Shown here: positions 1 to 11,954 of the stretch, in pieces | How the letters are laid out: the number at the start of each line of letters is the position of its first letter | Position numbering within the stretch: position 1 is the first letter of the stretch | Origin: Asparagopsis taxiformis | Taxonomy: Eukaryota > Rhodophyta > Florideophyceae > Bonnemaisoniales > Bonnemaisoniaceae | Length of the DNA stretch: 64,000 nt | Direction: 5' to 3' | NCBI GenBank assembly: GCA_030407315.1 | Contig: JALQPE010001717.1 | Span: forward strand, 110,686 to 174,685 | Made by a program: the position numbers and the translations under genes | Notes under the pieces: model-generated | Databases searched by the model: none | The model's input: only the letters and a program-made list of their open reading frames with translations | What the model was told of the DNA's origin: nothing

Positions 1-480
1 GGGCGCGGAGATTCGGGGGCGGGTGCATGTGGCGATTTGCTGGAGACGGAGAGAGGATTGGAGCGGTTCGATTGAGCGCAGGAATTTCCCATGCTGGACA
101 GGTGGGGAGGAATGGGTTGTGAAGTAGGGATGGCGCACAGAGGGAGCGGGGAGATGTAAAGAAGAGTAGATTCTGTCTCGCTCAGCGGTGAAGCGATTCC
201 AGAAGCGGAGTCGAAATTTGGACTGTGAATGTGTCGTGGGCGTCGGTCAGGCGGTTGCTGCGGGGAATTGCAGAGCGCTGACGACAGCGAAATGTTAAAA
301 ACGGTTCAACCTTACTGAAATGATGCATTGTTGCGCTGCCCTGAATCAAAAGCTTTTGCAACTGCGACATGAAACGATTTGCTTGATGTATCTACTGTAC
401 CTTATTTAACGACGTTTTGCAGACATTCGAGAGCTTTCGGTCCACCTGTTCAAATCCGGTGCGTGGACAGTCGATGTACC
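1..480. other. Left flank without recognised gene
   Basis: Only short, overlapping open frames on both strands and no recognisable protein motif. I see no RNA gene or repeat here. It ends where the 49-bp inverted end of the Harbinger transposon begins. Confidence 0.5.
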
Positions 481-530
481 AGAGAGATTTGGCAAGGCAA
501 AAGTGCGAGCAGTTTTAGCACAGCGTGTGC
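481..530 (+). repeat. Harbinger left inverted end
   Basis: The reverse complement recurs at 4124-4172. The shared core includes GTGCGAGCAGTTTTAGCACA. Confidence 0.8.
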
Positions 531-839
531 AGTTACTCCACCTTATGACAACAGAGTGAGCCTTTATGGCGAGTTCACATAAAAGAGAAATTTGCCTTAC
601 AGTGGTCCCGTTACCCTGAATCAGATAGTTTGAAAGTTCCAGACCAATTTGTCCATGTCACGGCTAAATCTACTATTAGTGACTGTTACGACCAGATAGA
701 CAGCTGTCGCACGGGATCGACCTGCGTGAAACGATAAAAACCCAGGAAGATTAAGTTTTCCACTTTCCACATCACACTTCGTGTCTGACCGAAACTGTCT
801 ACTTGTCCTCATTAGAGCGTTCGCAACCCACTTTCTGCG

Positions 840-2000
840 ATGAGGAGCGGTCGGGATCAAAAGGACTTTGCACCCCACCGCGTACGATCAAGATACGACC
901 AGAACGTCCTGTTTCTGGCATACGCGCGTGGAGCTGGCACTACTTCTGCTTTGAGCCTCCTGTTCTTGCAGCAAGCTAGTAAAGAGTACGAGGACATGAT
1001 ATTGCGAAACAAAAGGAAAATGGAAATCTTCTCCACGAAGTTCGATCTATTCCTACTAGAAGACTTCGAATCTATCCGTAGATTCCGGTTCACAAAACAG
1101 GACATAGTTAAAATCGTTTCTGCTCTAAAATGGGACCAGAAAACATTCAAGACGGAGCGGAAAAGATACTCAAGCAATTCCATAGAATCTTTCTTCATAT
1201 TAGCCCGGAGGTTGGGTTCACCATGTCGATGGATTGATTTGGAGCACGAATTCAAATGTTCTACTCTAAGCTTATGTGAAATATTATATGAGGCACTGCA
1301 GAAATTTTATGATCACTTCAGTCCCCTGGTGTTATCCCTTCCTATACACATAATTAATCCAAGATCCGAAGAGTATTTGCAGGCTGTATATGATGCTGGT
1401 GGTGCCTTGGATAGTTGTATTGGGTTTTTGGATGCTACTAATATCTATATTGCTAGGCCAAGCGGGCTCATGCAACGGGCTGCGTACAATGGACATAAGA
1501 AACGTAACTGTATAAAATTCCAGGCCGTGACACTGCCTGATGGAATTATCGCCCATGTTGGAGGTCCATTGGAAGGAAGAAGACACGATATGACACTCTT
1601 CAGGGAGTCTGGAATTGAGAGGGAACTAGAAGAGAAGTTGTACATAAGAGGGAGACAGTTTTACGTATATGCAGATTCAGCATAGGCACTAAGTCCATAT
1701 GTTATAGTTGGATTCAAGGGGAACGATCTTACTGAAGAGCAAAAGTGGTTCAAAAGATCGATGTCAATGCTACGAGTTTCAGTTGAGTGGGGATTCAAAG
1801 AAGTGAAACAATACTTTACGCATGTGGATCTAACTAGGAAGATGAAGACAGCAGCTACTCCGGTAGGACTATGGTACGTTTCAGCCTGTTTGCTTTTCAA
1901 TTTTAAGACCTGCTTCTATGGATCTCAGTCCAGTAGAAAATTCGATTGCCCACCACCAAAGTTTGAAGAGTACATTTCTTCCTTAGCTGAGAACAATTGA
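840..2000 (+). pseudogene. Harbinger transposase (DDE_Tnp_4 type) with one in-frame stop
   Basis: The frame is open from 840 to 2000 except for a single TAG at 1683-1685. About 281 codons lie before it and 105 after it, giving roughly 387 codons in all. The catalytic triad of the DDE_Tnp_4 family is visible: first Asp in IGFLDATNIYIARP, second Asp in VYADSA just before the stop, and Glu in VSVEWGFKEVKQYF after it. The family block NGHKKRN..IKFQAVTLPDG..GRRHDMTLFRES is present between the first two. The stop falls where relatives have an aromatic residue between ADSA and ALSP, so it reads as a point mutation from a Tyr codon. The product would cut and rejoin the element at its inverted ends. 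An earlier start is possible. Without stop readthrough the protein lacks the catalytic Glu and should be inactive. Confidence 0.9.
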
Positions 2001-2272
2001 ACTGTGTGGAATTTACAGGCCCCTTTTAGTACTAAACTGAAGTGTGTATTTGCAAAGAGAATCATGGAAATCTAAAGAGACCTTAGATATCTCGGTTTGT
2101 ATAACTCCCTTGCAGCTGGTAGGAGTCTACTGGAGGGAGCGAAAAAGACAAAATGCTGGAGTGATGAGGGAGGGTGTCACTAGTATTTATTTGTCGTGGT
2201 AAGTCGCTCTTACTTCACGTTCAAAAAGACCTGGGCTTCCATGATAAGTTGTAATGAACTATCGATCTCAAT

Positions 2273-3385
2273 TCATTCCTCATCTGCCACCCGCTTTGAT
2301 CCTCCCCTTAAAGCCTCAATTTTTGCTTGAGTCAACATTTTGTCCATTTCAAGCCTTTGTTCTTCGTGTGCAGGCCGTATACTTAAAGCCCTGGACGCTT
2401 CCTGGCGGTATTTCACTTCCATTTCATACTTTTTTGCCTCCAGTTCTCCCTGTTCCCTGGCAAGCCGTAAACGTTCGGCTTCAGAAGTCATTAGGACATC
2501 GTAAAACTCGCTAATGTCATCCTGCATCCGCTTACTCTTCTTTTCCTTTCTCGTAGATGAACTCCCTGCCATCATAACATCTGCAGATATTATCATGTCT
2601 GTATTACCAAGTGAACTTTCTGGCGAGACAAGGTCTATTACCTTCCTTTCACTTCTGTGCTTCATAGCCCTGGTACGAACTGCATCACCAGCCGCAACTA
2701 TCGATGCTTTTCTAGCCTCATCCTTTTCTCTTTCTGAGTTACGTTTCTTCGTCGCGTTCGTGCTTTCAAACAAAATAAGTGCACACATCTGATCTTGTTC
2801 GGAAACCGGTTTTTTTTGGAAGGGTGAGCTTGAACTCACTGACATAAATTCTTTGTGGTTGTTTAGCAGACGTCTCAGACGTGTTGAACATTGTTTTCCA
2901 TCAGTTTTCCATGGAAGATCGCCTAAATGGTTCAACTGATCGCTCACATGTTTGAATTCCTCTCCTCTCTTACCAAAACGTGCTAAGTGTGCTCTTGCGT
3001 TCAAAACCTCCCTCAACAAAAGAACATCCAACTTTTTGGAAAACTTCTTCGCAATCATTGTTTCCGTTTCCTCAATATTGCCATTACTCTCATCACTATC
3101 TGATCGTTCTAAGATGCCAACTTCCTCTGATGGCCCAGCTTGACCATTATTCGGTTTAGTAAAAGCAACGTAATTCTCATTGAGGTCTTCATATGTCGGT
3201 ATTGAATCATTTCCAAAGCCTGAGTATCTGTTGGATATTAGTTCCACATCTGGGCATATATTTTCCACACTCATTTCATCCATATACCCAGTACTGCACA
3301 TGTTTCCGGTCATAGTATCTCGATCTCCTGAACTGCAGTCAAAAATAGAAGCAATCCTTATAGCACTGTTCCCACTGAGGCTCAT
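2273..3385 (-). CDS. Myb/SANT-like protein of the Harbinger element
   Basis: A 370-residue protein with no hydrophobic segments. An acidic low-complexity N-terminal third (residues 1-110) precedes a conserved region near 115-185 that contains LLREVLNARAHLARFG and the CSTRLRRLLNNHKEF helix. This resembles the trihelix/Myb-like DNA-binding module that accompanies PIF/Harbinger transposases. The C-terminal third is rich in Glu, Arg and Lys (SEAERLRLAREQGELEAKK) and probably forms a coiled coil. In this superfamily the Myb-like protein binds the ends and helps carry the transposase into the nucleus. It converges on the transposase gene with about 270 bp between the 3' ends. The frame is intact, unlike its partner. 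Confidence 0.75.
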   Translation of the reverse strand: MSLSGNSAIRIASIFDCSSGDRDTMTGNMCSTGYMDEMSVENICPDVELISNRYSGFGNDSIPTYEDLNENYVAFTKPNNGQAGPSEEVGILERSDSDESNGNIEETETMIAKKFSKKLDVLLLREVLNARAHLARFGKRGEEFKHVSDQLNHLGDLPWKTDGKQCSTRLRRLLNNHKEFMSVSSSSPFQKKPVSEQDQMCALILFESTNATKKRNSEREKDEARKASIVAAGDAVRTRAMKHRSERKVIDLVSPESSLGNTDMIISADVMMAGSSSTRKEKKSKRMQDDISEFYDVLMTSEAERLRLAREQGELEAKKYEMEVKYRQEASRALSIRPAHEEQRLEMDKMLTQAKIEALRGGSKRVADEE

Positions 3386-4123
3386 GTCTGTATCAAATTC
3401 GCTGTTACAATTGCTTATATAGGAAATTGTTGATATTTGAATGATTGTATCTCCAGGTTTGAGTTTGGAACCACTAGGATGCTCTTATACTCCTGGAAAA
3501 ATTCTCGTTCATTTCCCTATCCCGCCCTGTTCTTTGTTACTGTTACACAGAAGGATCTTTGCACTCCGGTATTCGCTTTCTAGACGTAAGTGAAGTAGTT
3601 AATCGAGTTAGTCCGTTTAGAAACCGTCCCAGAATGTACCAGTGTCCATAGGAATATTTTGCAGTGCATAACTCGTAGGCTGATACCGAAATCACTGCAT
3701 CAATTCTGTTCCGAACCCCAATATTGAAAAGGAATCTCCAGAAACCCCTGAAAGAGTCTGAATTGATTGCAACAACAGCCATGGCTGCGCTGTCAAGCTT
3801 TTTCAGAGCCTTACAATTATTGGAAAGGTTAAACGGTACACCTCACATGACCTGCCCGAGATGGATTGATCATGACAAGATCAGTGTTTGAATGGTGTTT
3901 GGAAACGGAAACAGGAAACAAAGGGACATCTGTCTTTTTTGGTTCCTGTCACGCCGTCTAAAAGTGAGTTACGGATTAAGGGCACCAGAGGGTTTTGAAC
4001 TACTTTGGGAAAAAATAACTGCTCTCCTGGCAAAAGTTTGCTGAGCATTACAGAAGTCTAGTTTTACTTACTCAAATAAAAGGTATGACAAATATGGCGT
4101 CCTGCGCAGCGATTTCATTACCC

Positions 4124-4172
4124 CGCACGCTGTGCTAAAACTGCTCGCACTTTTGCGTTGCCAAAGCTCTCT
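4124..4172 (-). repeat. Harbinger right inverted end
   Basis: Reverse complement of 481-530 with about three mismatches. Confidence 0.8.
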
Positions 4173-4989
4173 ACTGTACGTTGATTGGCTACTGCTTACA
4201 CTCCAGAAGTACGCGATCGCTGGACAGCAACGACTAAACTCAACGTTGGTTAGATCAAGAGACGGTCGCCATTGGACAGCAGCATATCTTGCAGCTGGCG
4301 AGATGCATCCGATCACGCTACATCTCAATATCGACACGCTAACGAGAAACAGTTTTCAAAAATTTCCAAACCTGACCAGGAGCTTGGCATCATACGCCGC
4401 ACCCCCTGTGATCAGTATTGACCAGTTTACGTGTTGAGGTGCTACCGACGAGAGGTACAGTATATTCGAAAGAGCTAGACGGTAGGCTTGGTGCGGATAA
4501 GGTCAACAGTTATTCGTCATGAATTATGCTATTGTTATCATGACTCGTGAGTGACGGGGTCGGCACAGACCGCTCAACGCACTGTAAGGCTGTGTAAGCT
4601 GTTCATTATCACCATTACAAGAACAGGCCGTTCCTCTGAGGTACGAGTATTGTCTTTGTGCAATGTTACACGTAGATAGCTATAATCAGAGCGACCTATG
4701 TGAGATGGCGAGCGCCAGAATGAGGATGCAAAGCTTTACTTTCATACGACCATGCTTGAGCAACAAATCTCACCGATGCATAACTATCAAACTTGCATCC
4801 TGCTACAATTCAACAGTCTAGCAGCAGCCGTTATGTTGCGCGCTGTGATATTTCTACCGCACATAGATTACTGGTAGCAGATTAATCCAACCATGTGCAG
4901 GCTTTCTCACTGTATCTACACGTCCTGATTCATTTCATCCAGTGTGTGCTCGCAAGCATGAATAAGAAAACCACAATAGACCTATTCCG
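4173..4989. other. Spacer between Harbinger element and host-gene 3' fragment
   Basis: About 0.8 kb with no convincing open frame. It should contain the 3' untranslated region of the broken minus-strand gene whose stop codon is at 4990-4992. Confidence 0.4.
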
Positions 4990-5095
4990 TCACAGAGTGC
5001 ACTCGGTGTCATCTAAAACCAGAAACGCTCCGCACCTCGCGCAGCAGTCTAATAGCACGTCTGTAACCATGCTACCACGGAATATTTCAGCGCCT
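4990..5095 (-). pseudogene. 3' fragment of the split secreted-protein host gene
   Basis: Reading minus from the insertion point, the frame of the fragment at 22213-22491 continues here once one copy of the 4-bp target duplication (AGGC on minus) is removed. It encodes about 34 residues, including a Cys-rich stretch LLDCCARCGAFLVLDD, and ends at a TGA at 4990-4992. Frame continuity and preserved cysteines across a 17-kb insertion support one original gene. The gypsy element at 5096-22212 separates this piece from the rest. Confidence 0.75.
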
Positions 5096-5545
5096 TGTAG
5101 ACTGTCTCAGAGATATCCAGTCAAATCGTTGGGCGTTGATTGAATGTGGCAGCGATAATACCAGGTGAATGTAGACTGGTTATCACCAGCAGGTTTAATG
5201 TGTATACAAGTTATGGACTTGTATCTTGGCAAGTTATCACTTGCTTCAGGTTGCAAGAGCTATTGCTCTCTCTCTGATGAGATTGTTCTCCTCTTTGTGC
5301 ATCCTTCAGCATTGTCTATCTAATATACTATTCTGTAGTCTAGCTGTTCATCCTTGTCGTTTGTTACTCTGTGGTTCACAGCTAATGTGAGCCATTAATG
5401 TATGAACGTGCTAATTTGTTCAATTCCTTAATTATTTCAACGTTCATGTTATTGAACGTTTCAGCTTGAAGATAATGTCAGCTTGATTTTCAGCTGAGCT
5501 GTACCAAGACATTTCCACAGTGCTTGAAGTGCTCGAATGTCTACA
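5096..5545 (-). repeat. 3' LTR of the gypsy element (450 bp)
   Basis: It runs from TGTAGACTGTC to GTCTACA on plus and matches 15061-15491 plus 22194-22212 end to end. A purine-rich stretch (GGGGCAG on minus) abuts it at about 5546-5556 and probably serves as polypurine tract. Confidence 0.93.
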
Positions 5546-5574
5546 CTGCCCCATGTTCTATTATGATAGAACAT

Positions 5575-6310
5575 TCAAATAGTCATTTGGGTACTGTTAT
5601 ATGCTTCATTGCAGCAGGCCTGCTTGGAAATTCTGCTGCCTTCATTGGAAAGATATTCCTTCAGCATGTCTGGTACATCTTCGCTTAGATTAGTTATGGG
5701 CTCCCATGTGTTATCACACATATCTGGCAGCCCTTCCCATTCCACTCTAATTTGGAATGTATTTCCATCCTTCCGTATGCCCTTGAGGCATTTGATCTCT
5801 TCATACTGCTCTTCACTGTGTCTTGCATGAGAAATGAGTTGTTGAGATGCTTCTCTTCCGTCCATGTCACTTCTATACAAAACGATCCTTGTTGCATGTA
5901 CTCGTTCAGTCTGATTATCAATCAGACTTGTGACTTCATAAACCAAATGGTTCATTACTCTCGTAATGCGTTTTGGTCCTTGCCATTTAAATGTTAACTT
6001 GTGACCTCGATCCTGTGCTTTACGCACAAGTACGAAATCTCCTCTCTCATAGGATGACTTCACAATGTTTGTTCGCTCATTGTGAGCTCTGATTTGTCGT
6101 TTCCTGTTACTTGATATATGTTCTGTAATGATAGAATGCATTGCATCAAGCGACTTCTGTAATCGTTCGATCTCAATTATCTTCTGGCATGCATTGAATG
6201 TGATCGGAGTTGTAAAAGAAACTTCTTTCATGTGGTTGAATGGGGTTATTCTCGAAGGTTTTATACCAGTCATTACTTCGAGGGGTGATCTGAATATTCC
6301 GTCCTCCCTT
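5575..6310 (-). pseudogene. Gypsy pol, 3' part: integrase C-terminus and chromodomain
   Basis: This frame continues the integrase after a one-base slip at about 6290-6310, in an A/G run. It carries the end of the integrase core region (FRSPLEVMTGIKPSR), a basic C-terminal region (YERGDFVLVRKAQDRGHKLTFKWQGPKRI), and then a chromodomain with KDGNTFQIRVEWEGLPDMCD, NTWEPITNL and a final acidic helix. Chromodomains at the integrase C-terminus define chromoviruses and are thought to guide integration to marked chromatin. The stop lies about 30 bp before the 3' LTR. Confidence 0.88.
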
Positions 6311-7364
6311 TTTTCCAAACCTTGGTATGGGGGATTCATTAATAATTTTCTGAACCAATGGTAGCACTGTAGGCCAGTCCTGTGGTGCAAGATGTATTTC
6401 AGATAGTAGCGCAGTTGTAGCTCGTAAGACTTCTCGACAGCATCTCTCTACCGCACCGTTACTCCAAGGACAGTACGCAGTTGTAAACTGATGTCGGATA
6501 TGTTGACTCTTAGCCAACTGACTCATTACACTGTTCTTGAAATGAGATCCCTGGTCTGATACCCATATGTCCATACATGTGAATATACTTATCCACTTAG
6601 ATATATGAATCGTGGCTGTCTCTGCATCGGCTTTCTTTGCAGTACATAGCCATGTGTAGCATGAAAATCCATCCCTAAGAATCAATACGTATCGCTGTCC
6701 ATCAATACCTCGCCCCATGAATAGGTAGTCGAAGTGTAACACTTGATTTGGTCTTGTGGCAATGTCTCTATTGCCTAGTGGTCGCGGTACACGATCACCG
6801 TTCAGAGACATAATGCAATGTATGCATGACTTGACGAACATGGTGCAATCGTCCTTCATTGTTTTCCAATGGTATTGTTCAGATAGTATGCTTAGGGTAG
6901 AGCTTATACCTCGATGTCCATTGTATCCACAATGCGATATTACTAGTAGCTTCATCTGAAGCTCTATGTCCATCTGTGGTATCCATATCTTCTTTGATAT
7001 GGTTACCATCTCTTTTCCGTTACACTCCGCAGCAGGTGGCATTTCTGCTATGTGTCTCTGTTGGGAATGTCTTATAGTTTCGGCAGTTGGCCATACAAAG
7101 TCATCTGATAATGGTGAGTCCACGATGTCACTATGCGCATCGTTCGTTTGCTTGACTGCCTTGATTTTCGAAGACACGTTTTTGTTGCGATATCCGGCAA
7201 ACCAGCGTGTCATGATGTCAGCCATGACATTAGAATGTCCCGGCACATGTTCAATAGTATATTGAAAGCGTGAAAGATACAACGCCCAGCGCTGCACCTT
7301 GTTGAAAACATGTCTTCCCATAGAAGGTTCCATGCTGAGTGGGTTGTATACAAATAGCAAGTTT
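6290..7364 (-). pseudogene. Gypsy pol, middle part: RNase H end and integrase
   Basis: It begins at the copia insertion point. Joined across the 5-bp duplication, VYTDHRN on the far side continues into LLFVYNPLSMEP here, restoring RNase H. Next come the RNase H tail (HVPGHSNVMADIMTRW), the integrase zinc region (HCGYNGHRG ... CIHC) and the DDE core: Asp in LHFDYLFMGRG, Asp in WVSDQGSHFKN and Glu in WSNGAVERCCREVLR. The frame is lost in the GGAAAAAAGGG run at about 6300, after which the other minus frame takes over. Confidence 0.9.
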
Positions 7365-7491
7365 TGTTGAGAAAGAGATTCGTCCTGCCGGACGTTTACT
7401 TGATGGCGCGTCGTCGGCCATGTATATGTTCACGCTTGAGTCTACTGTGAATGTAATTAAATTAATTAAAGTATTAGAGAATTATTTTTCA
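7365..7491 (-). repeat. 3' LTR of copia element 1
   Basis: 127 bp, TGTTGAGAAAG to ATTTTTCA on plus. It matches 11973-12099 with about two substitutions. Confidence 0.95.
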
Positions 7492-7537
7492 GGTGGTAGC
7501 AGTTGACACGGTGCGTAGAGAATATGAGAATTATTTG

Positions 7538-9466
7538 TCAGTCGCCGCGCACCGTGTGTGCTGCGAGGCGAAGTAATGGGAGTTTGTGTGTGAACTGGGC
7601 AGGTTTGAGTGACTTCGTGAGTAGGTCAGCGGGGTTTTGTGTTGTGGATATGTGTGTTGGTGATATGAGGCCGTTCTGAACCTGCTCCCGGAGCCAGTGA
7701 TACTTAACATCGACATGGCGCGATCTAGGCGTGGGGTGTTTGGCCGTTGCAGATGTGATCGCTGCTGTGTTGTCGATGAAAAGGTCGACAGGTGTGTTGT
7801 CATGGCCCGGAAGGGAGGCTAAGAAGCCTACGATTGTTTGAATTAGCTGTGTTGTGTGAAAGGCAGCAGTGTATTCGGCTGCAAACGTAGAAGATGATAC
7901 GTGCCGCTGTCGTTTAGATTGCCAGGCCACCGGCGAGCCGTTGTAGAAAATGACGGAACCAGTGGTGGAGCGACGAGTAGAGGGGCATGCTGCGAAGTCA
8001 GAGTCGGAATACGCAGATAGAGTGGAGGTCAAGAGGCTGCTATAGTGTATACCAGTGGTAAGAGTGCCCTTTAGGTAGCGCAGAACACGTAGGCCTGCCT
8101 GCCAGTCGTGAGTCGTTGGTTTATGGGCTGATCGACCTAGATATCCGACAATGAACGCAATGTCTGGTCGAGTTGAACCGGCCAGGTATCGTAGTGACCC
8201 AATTAGGGCTTTGTAGTCGTGGCGTGATGTGTCGAGCGGTTTGGCAGAAGACTGGTTTGGGGAAAGGAGTTCTGATGCGATAGGAGAAGTGAAGGTCTTT
8301 GAGTCGCACATTCTGAATCGTTCGAGGAGGGAAGCTATGTAGCCAGGCTGTGAAATAGTGATTCCACTGTCGTCACGCTCAACTTTCCGACCAATTATGT
8401 GCTGAACTTGGCCTAAGTCTTTGACTTTGTATTTTTCAGAGAGTCGGTCGCGGATATTGTTAGCTAGGGGTATGTGGTTAGTGATAACCAAGAAGTCATC
8501 GACTGTTATGACGAGGAGAACGAATTGGGACTTATCGTCCTCCGAGTGGGTAATGAATGAGCATGGATCGGAGTTCAGTCGTTGGAAGTTGATAGAATGG
8601 AGGAAGTCAGCCAGGCCTTGGGTGAAAATCTTACAGGCTTGTTTGCACCCGTACATGTTTCCCGTCAGATGTGCTACATGATTTGGATACTTGAGTGAGC
8701 CGTCGAAACGGGGTGGTTGGTGGAGGTATATGTTGCGGTCTTCGGTAAATTTTTCGTGCAGAAAGGCGGATTCTAAATCCCAATGTAACACAGTGTAATT
8801 GTGTGCTGCTGCAAAGGCGAGAGCCGCACGGATAGTATCGCGATTCGCCACTGGGCTGGAGAGGTCTGTTGGATCGAAATGTAGACCGGCTACCTGCCGG
8901 TCTCCGCGTACTGTACAGCGGACTTTTCGGGAGATCGGGGTGCCATTTTCGTCGCGTTTTAATTTTAGCACGGTGGTGAATGGGAGCAGCTGGGTTCCTG
9001 GGGGAAGCTGGGATTTGGGGATGAAGGTCAATGTACCACGCTGTTCCAGAGTGTCCAATTCCTTGTCCCATGCAAGTTGCCATTCAGTGGCATCCGGGGC
9101 TTCTCGAGCTGCCTTGAGTGATTTGGGCTCTGTATATGGCCGAGGGGGGATGATGCTGTTGGTATCGGGAAGGGTACTGACGTTAGCAGTATGAATGGTG
9201 CTGACAGGGTCAGTTGCAGGATTATAGGGATGGAAATCAGCGATTCGGCATCGGGTTACTTTCTGTGTCGATGGATTGTATATGAAGTAGTAATAGTAAT
9301 CGGAACGACCAATGTAATGGTGGAGGGCAGCTCGTGGCTGGAGCTTATTTCGCGGCGCAGGGTCGTATACGTATCCAGTCGTACCAAATGGAAGGATGGT
9401 GTGGATCTCAGGTTTGCAATCGAACCATAGTGCAGCAGGAAGCTGTGCCGTTGCGCTATGGGGGGG
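7538..9466 (-). pseudogene. Copia 1 pol, 3' part: reverse transcriptase and RNase H
   Basis: This frame takes over after a one-base slip at the seven-G run 9460-9466. The linker keeps homology to the copia element at 42454. The reverse transcriptase has DLESAFLHEKF and KQACKIFTQGL blocks; the active site reads ITVDDFLVI, so the usual Tyr of YVDD is Thr. RNase H has SDSDFAACPSTRRSTTG, SPVAWQSKRQRHVSSST and the HISTTQNPADLLTKSL tail. The stop precedes the 3' LTR by about 46 bp. The stretch before the LTR is not purine-rich, unlike a classical polypurine tract. Confidence 0.9.
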
Positions 9467-11817
9467 TGGTTGTATGCGTCAGCTGCAGCTAACGCTGCAT
9501 AGTCCCAGAGCTCGAGGGGGAGGCCGGAGGACAGCAGGGTCGTTCGTGCAGTATTCATTATGGTGCGATTGATTCGTTCTGCCAGCGAATTTTCCTGCGG
9601 GGTATGGGGAATCGTAGGGTTTGTAGAAATGTGGTTATCTGAGTAGAACCTATTGAGGACGTGAGTATAGAACTCACGGGCATTGTCGGATGTAAGCTGA
9701 GATATGCGATGGGGGGTAGTGCGATGGACATGGTCGATGTGAGGTTGAATGTTTCTGGCCGCTTCTGATTTTGTCGGAGCACATACTATACGAAGGTATC
9801 GGCTCCCCTGGTCAAGGAAGGTTATGAAATGGAGGTTATTAGAGAGAGAGGGGATAGGCATGGGGCCACATATATCAATGTGTAGGTGAGAGCCGATGGG
9901 GTCGGTGCGCGGGTGGCGATGGAAGGGGGCAGCAGGCATTTTTCCCATCGCGCAACCCGAACATGTAAACTTCGGAGGTGTGCGGAGAAGGGTGTGGGGC
10001 AGGTCGTTAACTAATTTATGTTTCGCCATATGATGAAGTTTGGCCGGGTGAATGTGGTTTAGCTTGATGTGCCAATGATAATAGTCACGGAGGGTTGACG
10101 GAAGTGGGACTCGAATTTTCGGAGGGGGGTGACTACGTCTTGCCAGGCGTCGCTTCTGCTTCGCTTTACGCGGTTTTTTGTGGATATTGCTGTGACGGAA
10201 TGGTGGTGGTTTACAGAGGGGTGCTCTTGGCAGTCGAGGTGGGTTCGGAGTGGGTAGGTTGCTCTTGCCACGTTTGGGATTTTTAGTACGCTTATCCTTG
10301 ATGGGGAAGGAGCGAGCAGCATTGCTGGTGGAAGTGTGAGTAGTGCAGGAAAGTGAATGAGGAGTGGTCTGGTAGAGGCCTTTGGAGGTTTTTGGAACTG
10401 TGGCCAGTATGGACTCAGGTGGGGGAGGGGCAGAGGGTGAAGTGATGTAAGCACAGTCATTTGTGAATATGACGTCATGCGTTTTAGTAAGCTGTCCTAC
10501 GGAAAGTAGGTTTGTGCTTAATGAAGGTGCAACAACAGCAGTATGCTGAGTTAAGGTGCTTTTGTCGGACAAAGATAGGGTGACTGTGTCACGATGGGTT
10601 GTTCGAGACGCATGTCCGTCTGCAGTGACGGTCTTGGATTTGTGCTTTGTCATTCCTGGGAGGGCCCGAGTTAGGTGAGTGGGGTTAGCGCCGGAGTCTA
10701 GTATGAAGGTTTGAGGCTCATGGGCACTTACACTGTCAGACGAGTCGTTTTCAAACTCTTCGCTGAAATGTTGTTGATATGGGTCTGTAGTAACTGCAAG
10801 AGCACGAACGGGTTTGTGAGGCTTCTCTTTCCTTTCGTGGCGGCTAAGAAAGAACTGTCTGGCTCTGCAGTTTTCCGTGGTGTGGTGTGGGCTGCCATGG
10901 AATTTGCACCAGGGACCTCTGTAGTTTTTCGGTGGTAGTATGTTATTGTCCGGCCGGAATTTTTGTGTGTAGCGTTGTTCTTGTTCGGCTGGGTGTCGCT
11001 GACTAGCGGGGGAGCGGCGGGAGCGGTGGGGGTTTGTGAAAATTCGTGGCGCCAGAGAGGTATGGGAAGCGGGCGAGGCTTGTTGGGCAATGTCAGCCTG
11101 TTTGATGATCATAGTAATTACTTGATCCAAGGAAAGTAGATTTTTAGGGTTGAGATCATTGTGCATAGAGATGGTCTGTAAGAAGACGATCCAAGAAGGG
11201 TCATGTTCAAGCCCTTCCAGGATGAAGCGAATTGTAGTTTGTTCATCTGATATATCTGGATAGTTTGACCTAACCATGAGTTGGCGCAGTTCAGTATGCT
11301 GTTGAACATATTCGACTGCTGTAGTGCCAGGCTGCCACTTGATTTGATGCGCTTTGCGACGCAGCTGACTTGGGGTATGGGCTGGGTTGGGGGAGGTGAG
11401 CTTGAGACGGATCTTGTCGTACAAAACGTGTAGGGGACCCTGTAGCTCTATGTCCGTGAAGTAGGACAATATCTCCGTTGAGAGAGAAGGTATGATAAGA
11501 ACTTGTGCTTGAGCATGACGGATGAGGTGTGCATCAATTTCTTGTTGCGACTCGGAATGCGGTATAGGTTGGTAAAGGTAATGCATGAGGTCCTGGGTGC
11601 GGGCGACGTGTTCAACGCTCATACGCCATGCAATGAAATTGACTGTGGTCAAAGTTGGGATTTCAACTGAGTGAAGAGGGGATATGGAAGGGGGCGAAGT
11701 ATGGGCAGGGACGGCAGGCTGGGCGGGATTGTTATCCATTATGGATGAGTAGGTGGTGTCGCCGGATTGGGCACGTCGGAGGTGCAGGCTGGGTGTGGAT
11801 GTCGCCGGAGTGGGCAC
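9460..11817 (-). pseudogene. Copia 1 gag, protease and integrase
   Basis: The open frame starts at 11817, but a Met at 11739 (MDNNPAQPAVP) is the more natural start, as the upstream part is repetitive. Gag has a long capsid-like helical region, then a CHHC knuckle, CKFHGSPHHTTENC (near residue 320). The protease active site is FILDSGANPTHL. Integrase zinc residues lie in HIKLNHIHPAKLH ... CSGCAMGK, and the core has Asp in HLHIDICGPM, Asp in LTSDNAREF and Glu in NSLAERINRT. The true frame ends at the G-run 9460-9466; reading on gives an unrelated tail that stops at 9256. The element makes one polyprotein if the slip is repaired. Confidence 0.9.
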
Positions 11818-11954
11818 GTCAGGGGTGCAGGCGTGTTGTGAATGTCGCCGGAGTGGGCACGTCGGGGGTGCAGGCGGGGTGTGAAAGTCAAGCTGATTTC
11901 GTTGCTGAAACGGAGGGCGCGGAAGGGTGGGCTTGAGATCGAGCGCAAATTGTA

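Larger units (their letters stand above)
481..4172. mobile_element. PIF/Harbinger DNA transposon, near-complete
   Basis: The interval is bounded by inverted ends of about 49 bp (481-530 and 4124-4172) that match at all but about three positions. Between them lie the two genes expected of a PIF/Harbinger element: a DDE transposase on plus (840-2000) and a Myb/SANT-like protein on minus (2273-3385), facing each other. Total length is about 3.7 kb, normal for the superfamily. I could not find the 3-bp TWA target duplication typical of the family next to these ends, so the exact termini may be off by a few bases. Confidence 0.8.

Noticed and set aside
481..4172. TTA/TAA target duplication for the Harbinger element
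   Set aside because: No matching 3-bp TWA pair flanks the inverted ends as I can place them, so I do not claim one.
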